Below, piece after piece: positions 25,870 to 34,424 of a stretch of 64,000 nt of DNA. Where the stretch lies: the NCBI RefSeq assembly GCF_000725485.1, contig NZ_JOAG01000007.1, positions 62,001 to 126,000 of the forward strand, read 5' to 3'. Source of the stretch: Nonomuraea candida. Its GTDB lineage: Bacteria; Actinomycetota; Actinomycetes; Streptosporangiales; Streptosporangiaceae. Under the pieces are notes generated by a model. That model was not told the origin of the DNA. It saw only the letters and a program-made list of their open reading frames with translations, and did no database searches. Position 1 is the stretch's first letter, and every line of letters starts with the position of its first letter. Both the position numbers and the translations under genes were made by a program.

Positions 25870-25900
25870 GAACCCATGGTTTATCCGTCTTTTCGCCGCC

Positions 25901-25916
25901 GCATCTCCGCTATTGC
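25901..25916 (-). promoter_or_regulatory. cluster promoter box, solute-binding-type gene
   Basis: Minus strand GCAATAGCGGAGATGC, 18 bp, then AAACCAT; ATG 6 bp further. Confidence 0.75.
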
Positions 25917-25931
25917 GCTGGGTCCTTTCCC

Positions 25932-25947
25932 GCACGCACGGAGATGA
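25932..25947 (+). promoter_or_regulatory. cluster promoter box, methyltransferase-oxidase operon
   Basis: Plus strand GCACGCACGGAGATGA, 19 bp, then TGATGCT at 25967-25973. Confidence 0.75.
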
Positions 25948-26002
25948 CCCGGCCGCGGGGCCGGTGTGATGCTGAAAGGCGTTTCGCGCGAAGGGAATTA
26001 AC

Positions 26003-27547
26003 ATGAGCGTTGACACCACGTACGCGCCGGCAATCCTTCTCCAGGAGTTCACGGGCGCGGCGCCCGGCGATCTCGACGCGGCCTACGCCCGGCTCGTCGG
26101 CGCGCTCTGGTCGCCCGGCACCGTGCAGGACCAGACGTTGTGGGACGGCGGCACGCTCACCGAGCGCGCGCCGTCGGCGGTCCCCGAGCTCATCGACGCG
26201 CTCGGCGGGCTCGACGACGCGCGCGCCGGCCGGCTGCTGATCCTGCTGGGCCTGATCGCCGAGGCGGGGCAGACGGAGGCCGTGCGCGCCGGCCTCGACC
26301 GCTACCTGGCCCTGGCCGACGGCGCGAGCCCCGAGCTCGGCCAGGCCCTGGCCTACCTGCTCGCGCATTTCCCGCACGACCGCGACCGGGTGCTCGGCGT
26401 CACCGGGCGGCTCGGCCTGGACTCCGGCGACCGCTCCCGGCTCGACCGGTGCCTGACCCTCATGGACGAGCGGCGCAGCGGCCTCGGCCGGGTCTGGCCC
26501 GCCCCCGAGATCTGGCGGCTCACCGACGAGGAGCGCGCCTTCGACCAGGCGTGGATCGGCGCGCTCAGCCAGGAGCAGGCCGAGGTCAACTGGCGCAACG
26601 ACAGCCGGACCGTGTGGGGGTACATGGGGCTGAAGGCGTACTGGGCGATCCGGCACGGCGCGGTGGTGGACGTGCCCGGCCCGCAGGCGCCGCCCGAGTC
26701 GGACCCGACGGGCGACGACCCGCGGCTCGGCCTGTTCGCGCGGCACCTGTCCGCGCTGGTCTGCCCGGCCTGCCGGGGCCCGCTCGACATCAGCGGCGCG
26801 GCCGTGCGCTGCCCGGCCTGCGCGGTCGCCTACCCGGCCTCCCGCGGCATCCTCGACCTCACCAGGGCCGTGCGCGACGATGCCGACGAGGCCACCGCCG
26901 ACCTGCTCAAGAGCCTGGCCGAGATGCCCAGCATGGGGCTGTACTACGAGGCGCTGCTGCGCCCCGAGTTCCTGCGCGTGGCGGGCGGCAACTGGGGCGG
27001 CGCCGTCACGCTGGCCGACGAGGACGCCTACATCGCGCGCAGCGTGCGCCCGGTGGACGGCCCGGTGCTCGACCTCGGGGCCGGCGCGGGCCGCTGGACC
27101 GCCGTCATCGCCGCGGCCGTCGGCGCCGACCGGCTGCTCGCCCTCGACCTCGGCCTGCCGATGCTGAACGTGCTGCGCCGCCGCGTGCCCGACGTGCCGG
27201 CCGTGCGGGCCAGCGCCCTGGACCTGCCGCTGGCCGACGCCAGCATGGGCGCGGTGGTGTGCTGGAACGCGCTGCAGGCCGTCCCCGACGACGCGGCCAC
27301 CGCGATCGCCGAGGTGGGGCGGGTGCTGCGGCCGGGCGGCACGTTCACGCTGATGACGTTCGTGTGGGACGAGGACCCGGTCTGCCGCCACTTCCAGGCC
27401 GCGCACTACTTCCCGAGCCGGCCGGCCGGGATGCTGCTGTTCGAGCGGGAGGAGCTGGACCGCTGGCTCGCCGACGCGGGCATGACGGTGCTGGACAGCG
27501 GGGGCCCCGAGTCGTTCGCCTTCATCACCGCGCGGCGGGAGAGCTGA
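26003..27547 (+). CDS. three-part methyltransferase: helical N-domain, zinc ribbon, SAM domain
   Basis: 514 residues. Residues 1 to about 245 are alpha-helical with no family I recognise (leucine/alanine-rich paired helices, HEAT-like by eye). A Trm112-like zinc ribbon follows with Cys254-x2-Cys257-x12-Cys270-x2-Cys273. The C-terminal class I SAM methyltransferase has VLDLGAGAGRW near residue 355, LDLPLADASMGAVVCWNAL and VLRPGGTFTLMTF. Likely methylates a small molecule of the pathway; the acceptor is unknown and the fused N-domain is unusual. AAGGG 7 nt before ATG 26003. The oxidase gene begins right after its stop codon, so the two are coupled. Confidence 0.75.
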   Translation: MSVDTTYAPAILLQEFTGAAPGDLDAAYARLVGALWSPGTVQDQTLWDGGTLTERAPSAVPELIDALGGLDDARAGRLLILLGLIAEAGQTEAVRAGLDRYLALADGASPELGQALAYLLAHFPHDRDRVLGVTGRLGLDSGDRSRLDRCLTLMDERRSGLGRVWPAPEIWRLTDEERAFDQAWIGALSQEQAEVNWRNDSRTVWGYMGLKAYWAIRHGAVVDVPGPQAPPESDPTGDDPRLGLFARHLSALVCPACRGPLDISGAAVRCPACAVAYPASRGILDLTRAVRDDADEATADLLKSLAEMPSMGLYYEALLRPEFLRVAGGNWGGAVTLADEDAYIARSVRPVDGPVLDLGAGAGRWTAVIAAAVGADRLLALDLGLPMLNVLRRRVPDVPAVRASALDLPLADASMGAVVCWNALQAVPDDAATAIAEVGRVLRPGGTFTLMTFVWDEDPVCRHFQAAHYFPSRPAGMLLFEREELDRWLADAGMTVLDSGGPESFAFITARRES

Positions 27548-29137
27548 ATGGCCGTCAGGGAGCCGGGAGAGCCCGGCGTGCTCCGCCCCGAGCCGGCCGG
27601 CGCCGCCACACCCGCCGTCACACCCGCCGCCGCGACCGCTCAGCCCGCCACGACCGCCGCCGGGGCGGGGCGGTCCGGCGCGGCCGCCGGCGGGTCCGCG
27701 CGATCCGGGCGGGTCGCCGGGCCCGGAGAGCCCGGTTACGAGGCGGCGACCGCGGTGTTCGCGCTGGGCGCAGTGCCGAGGCCGGCCGCCGCCGCCGTGG
27801 TGCGCACGGTGGAGGAGGTGCGGGAGGCCGTCGGCCACGCGCGCCGGGCGGGCCTGACCGTCCGGGTGCACACCACCGGCCACTGGGCCGAGGCGGCCCG
27901 TCCCGTACGCGGCGGGCTGCTGCTGCGGACGGAGCCGGCCGGCCCCGTCGAGATCGACCCCGAGCGGCGGGTGGCCCGCGTGCCGGCGGGGACCCGCTGG
28001 GGCGCGGTCGTCAAGGCCGCCGCCGCGCACGGCCTGTCGGTCGCGCACGGCTCGTCGCCGACGGTCGGCGTGGTCGGGTACCTCCTCGGGGGCGGGCTCA
28101 GCTTCTACGGCCGGCACACGGGGCTGGCGGCCAACGGCGTGCGCGCGGTGGAGATCGTCACGGCCGACGGCGAGCTGCGCCGGGCGTCGGGCCCGGGCGC
28201 GGTCTTCGGCGCGGACACCGGCGCCGGCGGCGACGAGGAGCTGCTGTGGGCGCTGCGCGGCGGCGGGGGCGGCTTCGGCGTCGTCACCACCGTGGAGGTC
28301 GCGCTGTTCCCGGTGGCGAGGGTGGTCACCGGGGCGGCCTGCTGGCCCGCCGGGCACGCGCCCGAGCTGCTGCGGGCCTGGCGCGAGTGGACGCTGGGCG
28401 CGCCGCGCGAGGCGACGACCAGCGTGCGCGTGCTCAACCTGCCCGACCTGCCGGACGTGCCGCCCATGCTGTCGGCGGGCCCCGTCCTGTGCGTGGACGG
28501 CGCCGTGCTGGCCGGGACGGACGCCGACGTGGCGGCCGCCGAGGCGCGGGCCGGCGAGCTGCTGGACACGCTGCGCGGCATCGCGCCGCCGGTGCTGGAC
28601 ACCTGGCAGACGACCGAACCGGCGGGGCTCCTGGACACGCACATGGACCCGTCCGACCCCGTCGAGGTCATCGGTGACCACCTGCTGCTGGACGAGCTCG
28701 GGGAGGCGGGCCTGGACGCGCTGCTGGAGGTCATCGGCGCGGGCTCGCGCTCCCCGCTGATCGCCGCCGGCCTGCGCCAGCTCGGGGGCGCGTACGCCGA
28801 CCCCGACCCCACCGGCGGCGCCCTGAACCACCTGACGGCCCGCTACGGCTACTCGGGCGGCGGCGTGCCCGGCCTGTCGGGGACGCGGGAGGACATCCTC
28901 GCCCGGCTCCCCGTGGTCAGGTCCGCCCTGACGCCCTGGGATGCCGGCACGACCGCGCCCACCTTCGTGGAGCGCTTCGACCAGCCCCAGGGGCACCTGG
29001 ACGCGGCCACGGTGGCCGCCGTGGACGCGGTGCGCGCCCGGGTGGACCCGGACGGCCTGTTCCGCGGCGACGTCATGCGGGGCGCCACCCGCAGGTATCC
29101 GGACGCCGCGGAGGCGGCCCCGGAGCCGCGGAGCTGA
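27548..29137 (+). CDS. berberine-bridge-type FAD-linked oxidase
   Basis: 529 residues. After an unusual 60-residue Ala/Pro/Gly-rich N-terminal stretch, a PCMH-type FAD domain follows: HTTGHWAEA near residue 115 supplies the histidine for covalent FAD, while the position of the second (cysteinyl) link, GVVGYLLGGGLSFYGR, has Leu in place of Cys. RGGGGGFGVVT and the BBE-type C terminus DPDGLFRGDVM are present. Such oxidases abstract hydride from an alcohol, amine or C-H and use O2. It follows the methyltransferase with no intergenic base. Substrate unknown; a paralogue lies at 59590. Confidence 0.82.
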   Translation: MAVREPGEPGVLRPEPAGAATPAVTPAAATAQPATTAAGAGRSGAAAGGSARSGRVAGPGEPGYEAATAVFALGAVPRPAAAAVVRTVEEVREAVGHARRAGLTVRVHTTGHWAEAARPVRGGLLLRTEPAGPVEIDPERRVARVPAGTRWGAVVKAAAAHGLSVAHGSSPTVGVVGYLLGGGLSFYGRHTGLAANGVRAVEIVTADGELRRASGPGAVFGADTGAGGDEELLWALRGGGGGFGVVTTVEVALFPVARVVTGAACWPAGHAPELLRAWREWTLGAPREATTSVRVLNLPDLPDVPPMLSAGPVLCVDGAVLAGTDADVAAAEARAGELLDTLRGIAPPVLDTWQTTEPAGLLDTHMDPSDPVEVIGDHLLLDELGEAGLDALLEVIGAGSRSPLIAAGLRQLGGAYADPDPTGGALNHLTARYGYSGGGVPGLSGTREDILARLPVVRSALTPWDAGTTAPTFVERFDQPQGHLDAATVAAVDAVRARVDPDGLFRGDVMRGATRRYPDAAEAAPEPRS

Positions 29138-29206
29138 CCCGGACACCGCGGAGCTGACCCGGACACCGCGGAGACACCGCGGAGACACCGCAGAGCACCG
29201 CGGAAA
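29127..29206. repeat. short tandem repeats CCGCGGAG(C/A)
   Basis: Two copies of a 20-bp unit (CCGCGGAGCTGACCCGGACA) followed by two 11-bp units (CCGCGGAGACA) and decayed copies, starting within the last codons of the oxidase gene and running up to the hairpin. Confidence 0.65.
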
Positions 29207-29210
29207 CCGC

Positions 29211-29242
29211 AGCGGCCCGCCACGACGTCGTGGCGGGCCGCT
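29211..29242. terminator. 32-bp perfect palindrome between convergent genes
   Basis: 16-bp arms without a true loop (29211-29226 with 29227-29242). Lies between the convergent oxidase and C-methyltransferase genes; probable bidirectional terminator. Confidence 0.75.
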
Positions 29243-29271
29243 CGTGTCGGAGGGGACGGGCGGTGACGGGG

Positions 29272-30483
29272 TCACAGGATGTGGACCTCGGGGATGTAGC
29301 GGATCCAGCGGCCGGTGAAGTCGCTCTCCTTCGCCATGATCTCCTCGGCGTGGTTCCACGCGAACAGCACCGCGTAGTCGGGCCGGTCCGCGCGGAACGC
29401 CGACGGCGCCACCACCGGGATGTGCGACCCGGCGACCACCCGGTCCTGCTTGGACGGCGTCGAGTCGCACACGTACGGGATCAGGTCGGTCCCGATCCCG
29501 CAGTAGTTGGTCACCGTGGTGATCTTGGCCGGCGCGCCGTACCCGGCCACCCGCTTGCCCTCGGCGCGCAGCGAGGTCAGCAGCGCGGTCAGGTCGTCGC
29601 GGACCCGCTCGGCGCGGCGGTTGAGCTCCTCCAGCGTGGCGGGCCGGTCGAGGCGGCGGGCCCGCTCGGCGGCGAGCAGCTCGCCGACGGCCGCGGCGGG
29701 ACGGCGGGCGCCGCGCTTGGCGAGCGTGTAGCGCATGGAGCCGCCGTGGATGGCCAGCGGCTCGGCGTCCACCAGGTCGAGGCCGAACAGGCGGGCGGCG
29801 GCGCGGATGGAGCTGACGGAGAAGACGAACGAGTGCTCGTCGTAGAACAGGTCGAAGGCCGTCTGCTCGACGACGGCGCCGAGGTAGGGCTCCTCGAAGA
29901 CGAACACCCCGTCGGGGCCGAGCAGCGTCACGGCGCCCTTGAGCACGGAGTCGAGGTGGGAGATGTGCGCGATGACGTTGGCGCCGAAGAGGACGTCGGC
30001 GGGGCCGTGCTCGGCGCGGATCTCCCCCGCGGTCTCCTCGTCGAAGAAACGCGGCAGCACCCGCACGCCCCGCGACCTGGCCAGGGCGGCCACCTCCTGG
30101 GAGGGCTCGACGCCCAGGTGCCGGACGCCGGCGTCGGCGACCGTGGCGAGCATGACGCCGTCGTTGCAGCCGATCTCGACGATGAACGGGTCGCGGCCGG
30201 TCAGCTCGGTGCGCAGCAGCCGGCGCGCGACGCCGGCGAAGTGCTCGCTGTGCACGGCGGAGTTGGAGGCGCGGTACGGATACTCGTCGTGGTATCTGAC
30301 TTCCTGCGGGATGTCGGCCATCAACTGCACCATCGCGCACGAGTCACACATCCCGACGACGAGCGGGTAGCGAAATTCCCCGGCCAGCTGGTCAGGCTTG
30401 GGGAAGGCGTTGCCACGCGGCTGGACACCGAGGTCGATCGCGCCCTTGACCGGCCCGGAGCAGATTCGGCAGGAAGTCTCCAT
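29272..30483 (-). CDS. NDP-sugar C-methyltransferase, TylC3 family (copy 1)
   Basis: 403 residues. N-terminal zinc site CRICSGP...MCDSCAMVQL (four cysteines within residues 5-60), central SAM domain with VEIGCNDGVMLATVADAGVRHLGVEP near residue 105, and the C-terminal GYGAPAKITTVTNYCGIG and LFAWNHAEEIMAKE segments conserved in sugar 3-C-methyltransferases. Adds a methyl group beside the 4-keto group of an NDP-sugar. No ribosome-binding site; ATG lies 6 bp after a -10-like TTAGCGT, so the mRNA is probably leaderless. Close paralogue at 47832. Confidence 0.9.
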   Translation of the reverse strand: METSCRICSGPVKGAIDLGVQPRGNAFPKPDQLAGEFRYPLVVGMCDSCAMVQLMADIPQEVRYHDEYPYRASNSAVHSEHFAGVARRLLRTELTGRDPFIVEIGCNDGVMLATVADAGVRHLGVEPSQEVAALARSRGVRVLPRFFDEETAGEIRAEHGPADVLFGANVIAHISHLDSVLKGAVTLLGPDGVFVFEEPYLGAVVEQTAFDLFYDEHSFVFSVSSIRAAARLFGLDLVDAEPLAIHGGSMRYTLAKRGARRPAAAVGELLAAERARRLDRPATLEELNRRAERVRDDLTALLTSLRAEGKRVAGYGAPAKITTVTNYCGIGTDLIPYVCDSTPSKQDRVVAGSHIPVVAPSAFRADRPDYAVLFAWNHAEEIMAKESDFTGRWIRYIPEVHIL

Positions 30484-30911
30484 GAAATGACGCTAACATT
30501 CGCCGGCGCCGAATCGCTTATCCCCGTTTGCGAATTCCCCGGCTCCCCGGTCCCCGCGCTCCCTCGAATTCCCCGCTCCCCCCGAATTCCCTCCGCGATG
30601 CCGCCCCGGAGCGCTTCCCGGAATTCGCGCGATCCGCAGAACGCCGAAATTCCGGAAAGGCTCCGGACATGCGACGGGGGCGCGGCCTCGGCCACGCCCC
30701 GCCCCGATCGCGCGATGTGCCTCCCGCCACCGGCGGCCGTCGGATGTCCGGCCACTCAGGGCAGGTCGCGCACGGCCCCTCGCCTTCGTCGCCGGTTACG
30801 GCTCCGCCCCTCGGCGCGGCCGGACATCCCGCAGCTGGAGGAGATCGGATCGGGCCGGCGGTCCCCACGTCGTCCGCCGCCGGCGATCACCGGTGATCTC
30901 CCCGCGCCAGG
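30484..30911. other. 428-bp non-coding gap
   Basis: Holds the promoter of the C-methyltransferase next to 30483. The rest shows runs of GAATTCC-type repeats (30530-30650) and a GATCACCGGTGATC palindrome at about 30885-30898 that may end the gene at 30912. No open frame here has a credible ribosome-binding site or domain. Confidence 0.5.
30516..30531 (-). promoter_or_regulatory. degenerate cluster promoter box, C-methyltransferase 1
   Basis: Minus strand GCAAACGGGGATAAGC, 19 bp, then TTAGCGT; ATG 6 bp further. Confidence 0.55.
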
Positions 30912-31355
30912 CTACTTGATCTTCGTGACGTACTCGCCCAGGGCGTCGAAGAAGAAGCCCCAGCCCTCGGCGGCGCGCGGGATCTCGTCGTCGGGGAGGT
31001 TGCCCTCCTGCACGAAGACCATCTTGGTGCCGCTGCCGGAGTCGGAGAACGTGACGGTCACGGTCTCCGGGCCGGCGGCCTGCTGCTCGGCGGGCTCCCT
31101 GCCGCTGAGGTCGACCAGCGTGTAGACCAGGCGCTCGTTCGGGACGATCTCCTGGTAGACGCCGGCGAAGGGGACCTGGTTCTCCTCGTCGACCACGATC
31201 GTGGCCTTCCACTCGCCGCCGGGGCGGACGTCCATGGAGATGGTCTCCAGGGGGGCGCCCCACCAGTGGGTGAAGTGCTCCGGCTGGGTCCAGGCCGCAT
31301 AAACCACGTCGCGCGGGGCCTCGAGCACGCGGGTGATCTCGATCTTGCCACTCAT
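30912..31355 (-). CDS. SRPBCC/AHSA1-like protein
   Basis: 147 residues of the START/Bet v1-like SRPBCC superfamily: IEITRVLEAPRDVVYAAWTQPEHFTHWWG at the start, PGGEWKATIV, and the C-terminal helix GWGFFFDALGEYVTKI. Binds hydrophobic ligands; AHSA1-type members are common actinobacterial proteins of unclear role, but related folds act as cyclases or aromatases. AAGGA 8 nt before ATG 31355. It stands alone at the end of the minus-strand block, with a weak promoter box at 31412. A role in the pathway is not shown. Confidence 0.78.
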   Translation of the reverse strand: MSGKIEITRVLEAPRDVVYAAWTQPEHFTHWWGAPLETISMDVRPGGEWKATIVVDEENQVPFAGVYQEIVPNERLVYTLVDLSGREPAEQQAAGPETVTVTFSDSGSGTKMVFVQEGNLPDDEIPRAAEGWGFFFDALGEYVTKIK

Positions 31356-31411
31356 CGCGTCATCCTTTCGTGTGAGCCGGATCAACATTGTGTCCGGCCG
31401 GGCTGTCTCGT

Positions 31412-31427
31412 GCTTATTCAGAAATGC
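31412..31427 (-). promoter_or_regulatory. possible degenerate promoter box, SRPBCC gene
   Basis: Minus strand GCATTTCTGAATAAGC, similar to the copies at 16554 and 30516; -10 part ACAATGT is not typical. Confidence 0.4.
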
Positions 31428-31439
31428 TCACTTGGGGAG

Positions 31440-32315
31440 TCAGGAGACCAGGTCGCCGAGCGCGGCGCGCCTGGCCTCCTCCGGCTCCAGCCAGATGTAG
31501 GGGTCGTTCATCTCCAGCCAGCCCACCCCGGGCGGGCAGCGGTCGTACCCGAGGAGCCTGCGCACCTCCTCGGGGTATTCCAGCACCCGCTCGCGCGGCA
31601 CCGCCAGGTACTGGTTCTCCTCCTGGCGCAGGTTGCCCAGGTCGTAGGCGATGGTCATGCCGGTGCGGGGCGAGTCGGTGACGTTGCGCCCGCCGCCGTG
31701 GTAGACGCCCCCGAGCCAGATCAGCCCGCCGCCGGGCGGCATCTCGGTGGGGATGGCCTCCTCGGTGGCCGGCGCCCGCTCGTCGTCCCAGTGGTGGCTC
31801 CCGGGGATCACCAGGGTGCCGCCGTTGTCGGCGGTGAACTCGCTCATCGCCAGCATGACCATGACCCTGGTGGTGGGGCCCGGGTGCGGGCGCAGGTGCA
31901 GGGCGTCGTCGCGGTGCAGCGGCTGCTTGCCCTGCCCCTTGTGGATCTGCACGAGCTGGGTGGCGCTGATCTGGATGCTCGGCACCATGTCCTGGCGCAC
32001 CTTGCCGATCCACATGGGGACGGGCTTCTGCATGATCGCCCGGGCCGCCCCCAGGAACAGGCGGTGCGTGACCACGGGGGTCAGCCTCGTGGTGCGGGCG
32101 AACAGCGACGACACCCGCCGGGTGCGCAGCCCGTCGTACCAGTTGTCGCTGTAGGACTGGGCCTGCAGCGCCGGCTCCAGGTCCGCCCACAGCCCCGCGA
32201 GCGTCTCGCTGTCCAGGAAGTCTTCGACGATCACGGCACCGTCCCTCTCCAGGACGGCCACCACGTCGTCGAGATCGGCGTCAGACCTGACTCGGGTCAG
32301 ACTCGCCACGATCAT
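31440..32315 (-). CDS. phytanoyl-CoA-dioxygenase-like Fe(II)/2-oxoglutarate oxygenase
   Basis: About 291 residues, PhyH family. The iron-binding HxD is in QPLHRDDALHLRPHPG near residues 140-155 and the distal histidine and arginine in GVYHGGGRNVTDSPRTG near residues 200-216. Hydroxylates or halogen-independently desaturates a C-H bond using 2-oxoglutarate and O2. AAAGG is 8 nt from an in-frame GTG (32309) but only 2 nt from ATG 32315, so the true start may be the GTG. Follows the acyltransferase gene after 76 bp on the same strand and is probably the last gene of the A-PCP/radical SAM operon, so it may act on the same unit. Confidence 0.85.
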   Translation of the reverse strand: MIVASLTRVRSDADLDDVVAVLERDGAVIVEDFLDSETLAGLWADLEPALQAQSYSDNWYDGLRTRRVSSLFARTTRLTPVVTHRLFLGAARAIMQKPVPMWIGKVRQDMVPSIQISATQLVQIHKGQGKQPLHRDDALHLRPHPGPTTRVMVMLAMSEFTADNGGTLVIPGSHHWDDERAPATEEAIPTEMPPGGGLIWLGGVYHGGGRNVTDSPRTGMTIAYDLGNLRQEENQYLAVPRERVLEYPEEVRRLLGYDRCPPGVGWLEMNDPYIWLEPEEARRAALGDLVS

Positions 32316-32391
32316 CACCTTTCTTCGGATCGGCTTTCGGCGGAGCGTGCGCGGCGGACCGGCGGCGGACCGGCGGCGAACCGGCGGCGGG

Positions 32392-33636
32392 TCAGCTCGC
32401 GGGCACCGGCGTGCTGGGCCGGGCCGAGCCCTTGCCGAGCTTGCTGCGCAGCCGCAGCGCGGGCTGCTCGACCACGTAGTAGCTGATCACGGCCGCGACG
32501 AACGCGGTGCCGTGCACGAGCAGGAGCGCCAGCGGGAAGTTCGTGGAGCCCCACAGGTTCCAGATGTAGATGGACGGGATGTGCCACAGGAACATCGCGT
32601 ACGACACCTTGCCGATGTACTGCAGCGGCCGGACGGTCAGCACCCCGGTGAGGAAGCGCGAGCGCAGGTCGGGCACCGTCAGCGGGGCCAGCAGCAGGAA
32701 GACGATCAGCAGGTCGATCGGCTGGTTGAACAGCACGACCTGGGTGGGCGGGAAGTTGGAGGTGCCCTGGTCGCCCATCGGCGAGAAGCAGTACAGGATG
32801 ATGACGCCGAGCGCGACCAGCCAGGTGCGGCCGGGGTGGCGGGCGATCAGCCGGTACGGCGCCAGCCAGCCCCCGGCGTGGGCCGCGGCCGACAGCGTGG
32901 CCACCGCCATGCCGACGGCCAGGTAGCCGAACCAGCCGATGGGCCAGTTGCCCTGCACCGGGTACGGGCCCAGCGACGGGTGGTGGCTCCAGGCGCTGAA
33001 GGCGTAGCCGATGAGCATGATGGCGAAGATCGGCACCAGCACGCGGCGCGCCTTGGCCTGCGGCGTCGCCGCGCCGGCGGCGAGCCGGTGGAACAGCCAG
33101 GCGAGCCCGGGCAGCAGGATGTAGAACGCGATCTCCGTCGCCATGCTCCACGTCGACTCCATGCCGAGCGGGATGCCGCCGGCCGTGTAGACGTGCTGCA
33201 TCGTCAGCACCCGCACGATGGCCCAGAAGCCGTGGCTGACCTGCTCCTGCCCCATCAGGAACAGCGGGGTGAACAGCGCCACCAGGGCCAGCACCCAGTA
33301 GGCGGGGAAGATGCGCAGCGCGCGCCGCCAGGCGTAGGAGCCCAGGTTGTAGCGCTGCGGGGCGCCCTCGACGGTCCTGCGCGCGAAGGGCAGGTAGAGC
33401 AGGAAGCCGGACAGGGCGAAGAGGATCGGCAGCGACTCGCGGGTGAACCGCTCGATCACGACACCGAGCCAGCCGTTGCCGGGCTGGTCGCCGTAGCCGA
33501 TCTGCCCGGAGGCGAAGGCGGAGTGAACGGTGATGACGGCCAGCACCGCGAGTGCGCGTATTCCCTGCAGCTCGGGAAAATACTGTCCTCTGGTCTCATG
33601 TGATGGCCGGGAATCGCCGACAATGGTGGCTGTCAT
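32392..33636 (-). CDS. membrane acyltransferase (acyltransferase-3 family), second copy
   Basis: 414 residues, about ten membrane spans. Family start FPELQGIRALAVLAVITVHSAF with the conserved histidine near residue 39, followed by FTRESLPILFALSGFLLYLPFARR. Transfers an acyl group to a hydroxyl or amine of the product at the membrane. GAGGAG 7 nt before ATG 33636, which overlaps the thioesterase stop codon (ATGA). It also has its own promoter box inside the thioesterase gene. Best guess: it transfers the acyl unit made by the operon upstream. Confidence 0.85.
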   Translation of the reverse strand: MTATIVGDSRPSHETRGQYFPELQGIRALAVLAVITVHSAFASGQIGYGDQPGNGWLGVVIERFTRESLPILFALSGFLLYLPFARRTVEGAPQRYNLGSYAWRRALRIFPAYWVLALVALFTPLFLMGQEQVSHGFWAIVRVLTMQHVYTAGGIPLGMESTWSMATEIAFYILLPGLAWLFHRLAAGAATPQAKARRVLVPIFAIMLIGYAFSAWSHHPSLGPYPVQGNWPIGWFGYLAVGMAVATLSAAAHAGGWLAPYRLIARHPGRTWLVALGVIILYCFSPMGDQGTSNFPPTQVVLFNQPIDLLIVFLLLAPLTVPDLRSRFLTGVLTVRPLQYIGKVSYAMFLWHIPSIYIWNLWGSTNFPLALLLVHGTAFVAAVISYYVVEQPALRLRSKLGKGSARPSTPVPAS

Positions 33637-34424
33637 AGGGACGCTCCTCGGAGTTGAACGGCCCTCTCAGCTTGGTGCCGCGCGCCGGACCCGCGCATCT
33701 CCAGAATTGCCGTCATCGCGCCCGCCAGCTCGGGGACGCGCTCCCTGACGAAGAAGTGGTCCCCGTCGAAGGTGCGCAGGCCGCGGAAGTCGGTGGTGTG
33801 CGCGGCCCACTCCGTCATGCTGTGCTCCGGCGCCACCGGGTCCCGCGTGCCGCAGAAGGCGGCGACGGGCACGGGCAGCGGCGGCTCGGCCCGGTAGGCG
33901 TACGACGCGCAGAGCGTGAAGTCGGCCCTGGCCACCGGCAGGGTGCGGGCCAGCGCGCCGGGGTCGTCGGCGATCTCGTCGGGCAGCCCGCCCAGCGCGC
34001 GCAGCCAGGCGGCGAAGCCCGCGTCGTCGGCGCGCGGGTCGGGCCGGGAGAGCGCGCCGCGCACCGGCCAGGCCGCGATCGCGAGCAGCTCGGGCAGCGG
34101 CCCGCCGGCCGACCACAGCTCGCGCACCGCCCGGTAGCCGAGCATGGCGCCCATGCTGTGGCCGAAGATCGCGTACGGCACGCGCTGTTCCGCCAGCTCG
34201 GCGGCCAGGGCGCGGGCGGCGGTGTCGCAGTCGGTGTGCGCGGGCTCGCGGTGGCGTCCGGGACGGCCCGGCAGGGTGACGGCGCGCAGCTCGATCCACG
34301 GCGGCAGGTGGCGCGTCCAGGGGCGGAACGCCGAGGGGCCGCCGCCGGCGCAGGGCAGCGCGTACAGGTGCAGCCGGGCCGACGGCCGCGGCTCGAAGGC
34401 CAGGTACCACGGAGGTGTTCTCAT
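33633..34424 (-). CDS. type II thioesterase
   Basis: 263 residues of the GrsT/RifR-type editing thioesterases. LYALPCAGGGPSAFRPW at residues 20-36, nucleophile FGHSMGAMLGYRAV near residue 93, and GDHFFVRERVPELA with the catalytic histidine near residue 228. Removes mis-loaded groups from carrier proteins. ATG 34424 overlaps the stop of the acyl-CoA dehydrogenase gene, so it is coupled to the NRPS operon. An editing role for the A-PCP protein is likely; direct release of the acyl unit is also possible. Confidence 0.88.
   Translation of the reverse strand: MRTPPWYLAFEPRPSARLHLYALPCAGGGPSAFRPWTRHLPPWIELRAVTLPGRPGRHREPAHTDCDTAARALAAELAEQRVPYAIFGHSMGAMLGYRAVRELWSAGGPLPELLAIAAWPVRGALSRPDPRADDAGFAAWLRALGGLPDEIADDPGALARTLPVARADFTLCASYAYRAEPPLPVPVAAFCGTRDPVAPEHSMTEWAAHTTDFRGLRTFDGDHFFVRERVPELAGAMTAILEMRGSGARHQAERAVQLRGASL
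33695..33710 (-). promoter_or_regulatory. cluster promoter box inside the thioesterase gene
   Basis: Minus strand GCAATTCTGGAGATGC, a full match to the 16-bp box, within the 3' end of the thioesterase gene and 59 bp before the acyltransferase start. The -10 part (CCAAGCT) is less typical. Confidence 0.6.

Noticed and set aside
25870..26052. Upstream extension of the solute-binding-type protein with a hydrophobic N terminus resembling a signal peptide
   Set aside because: It would cross the divergent promoter boxes and overlap the facing methyltransferase gene; the ATG at 25869 has promoter support.
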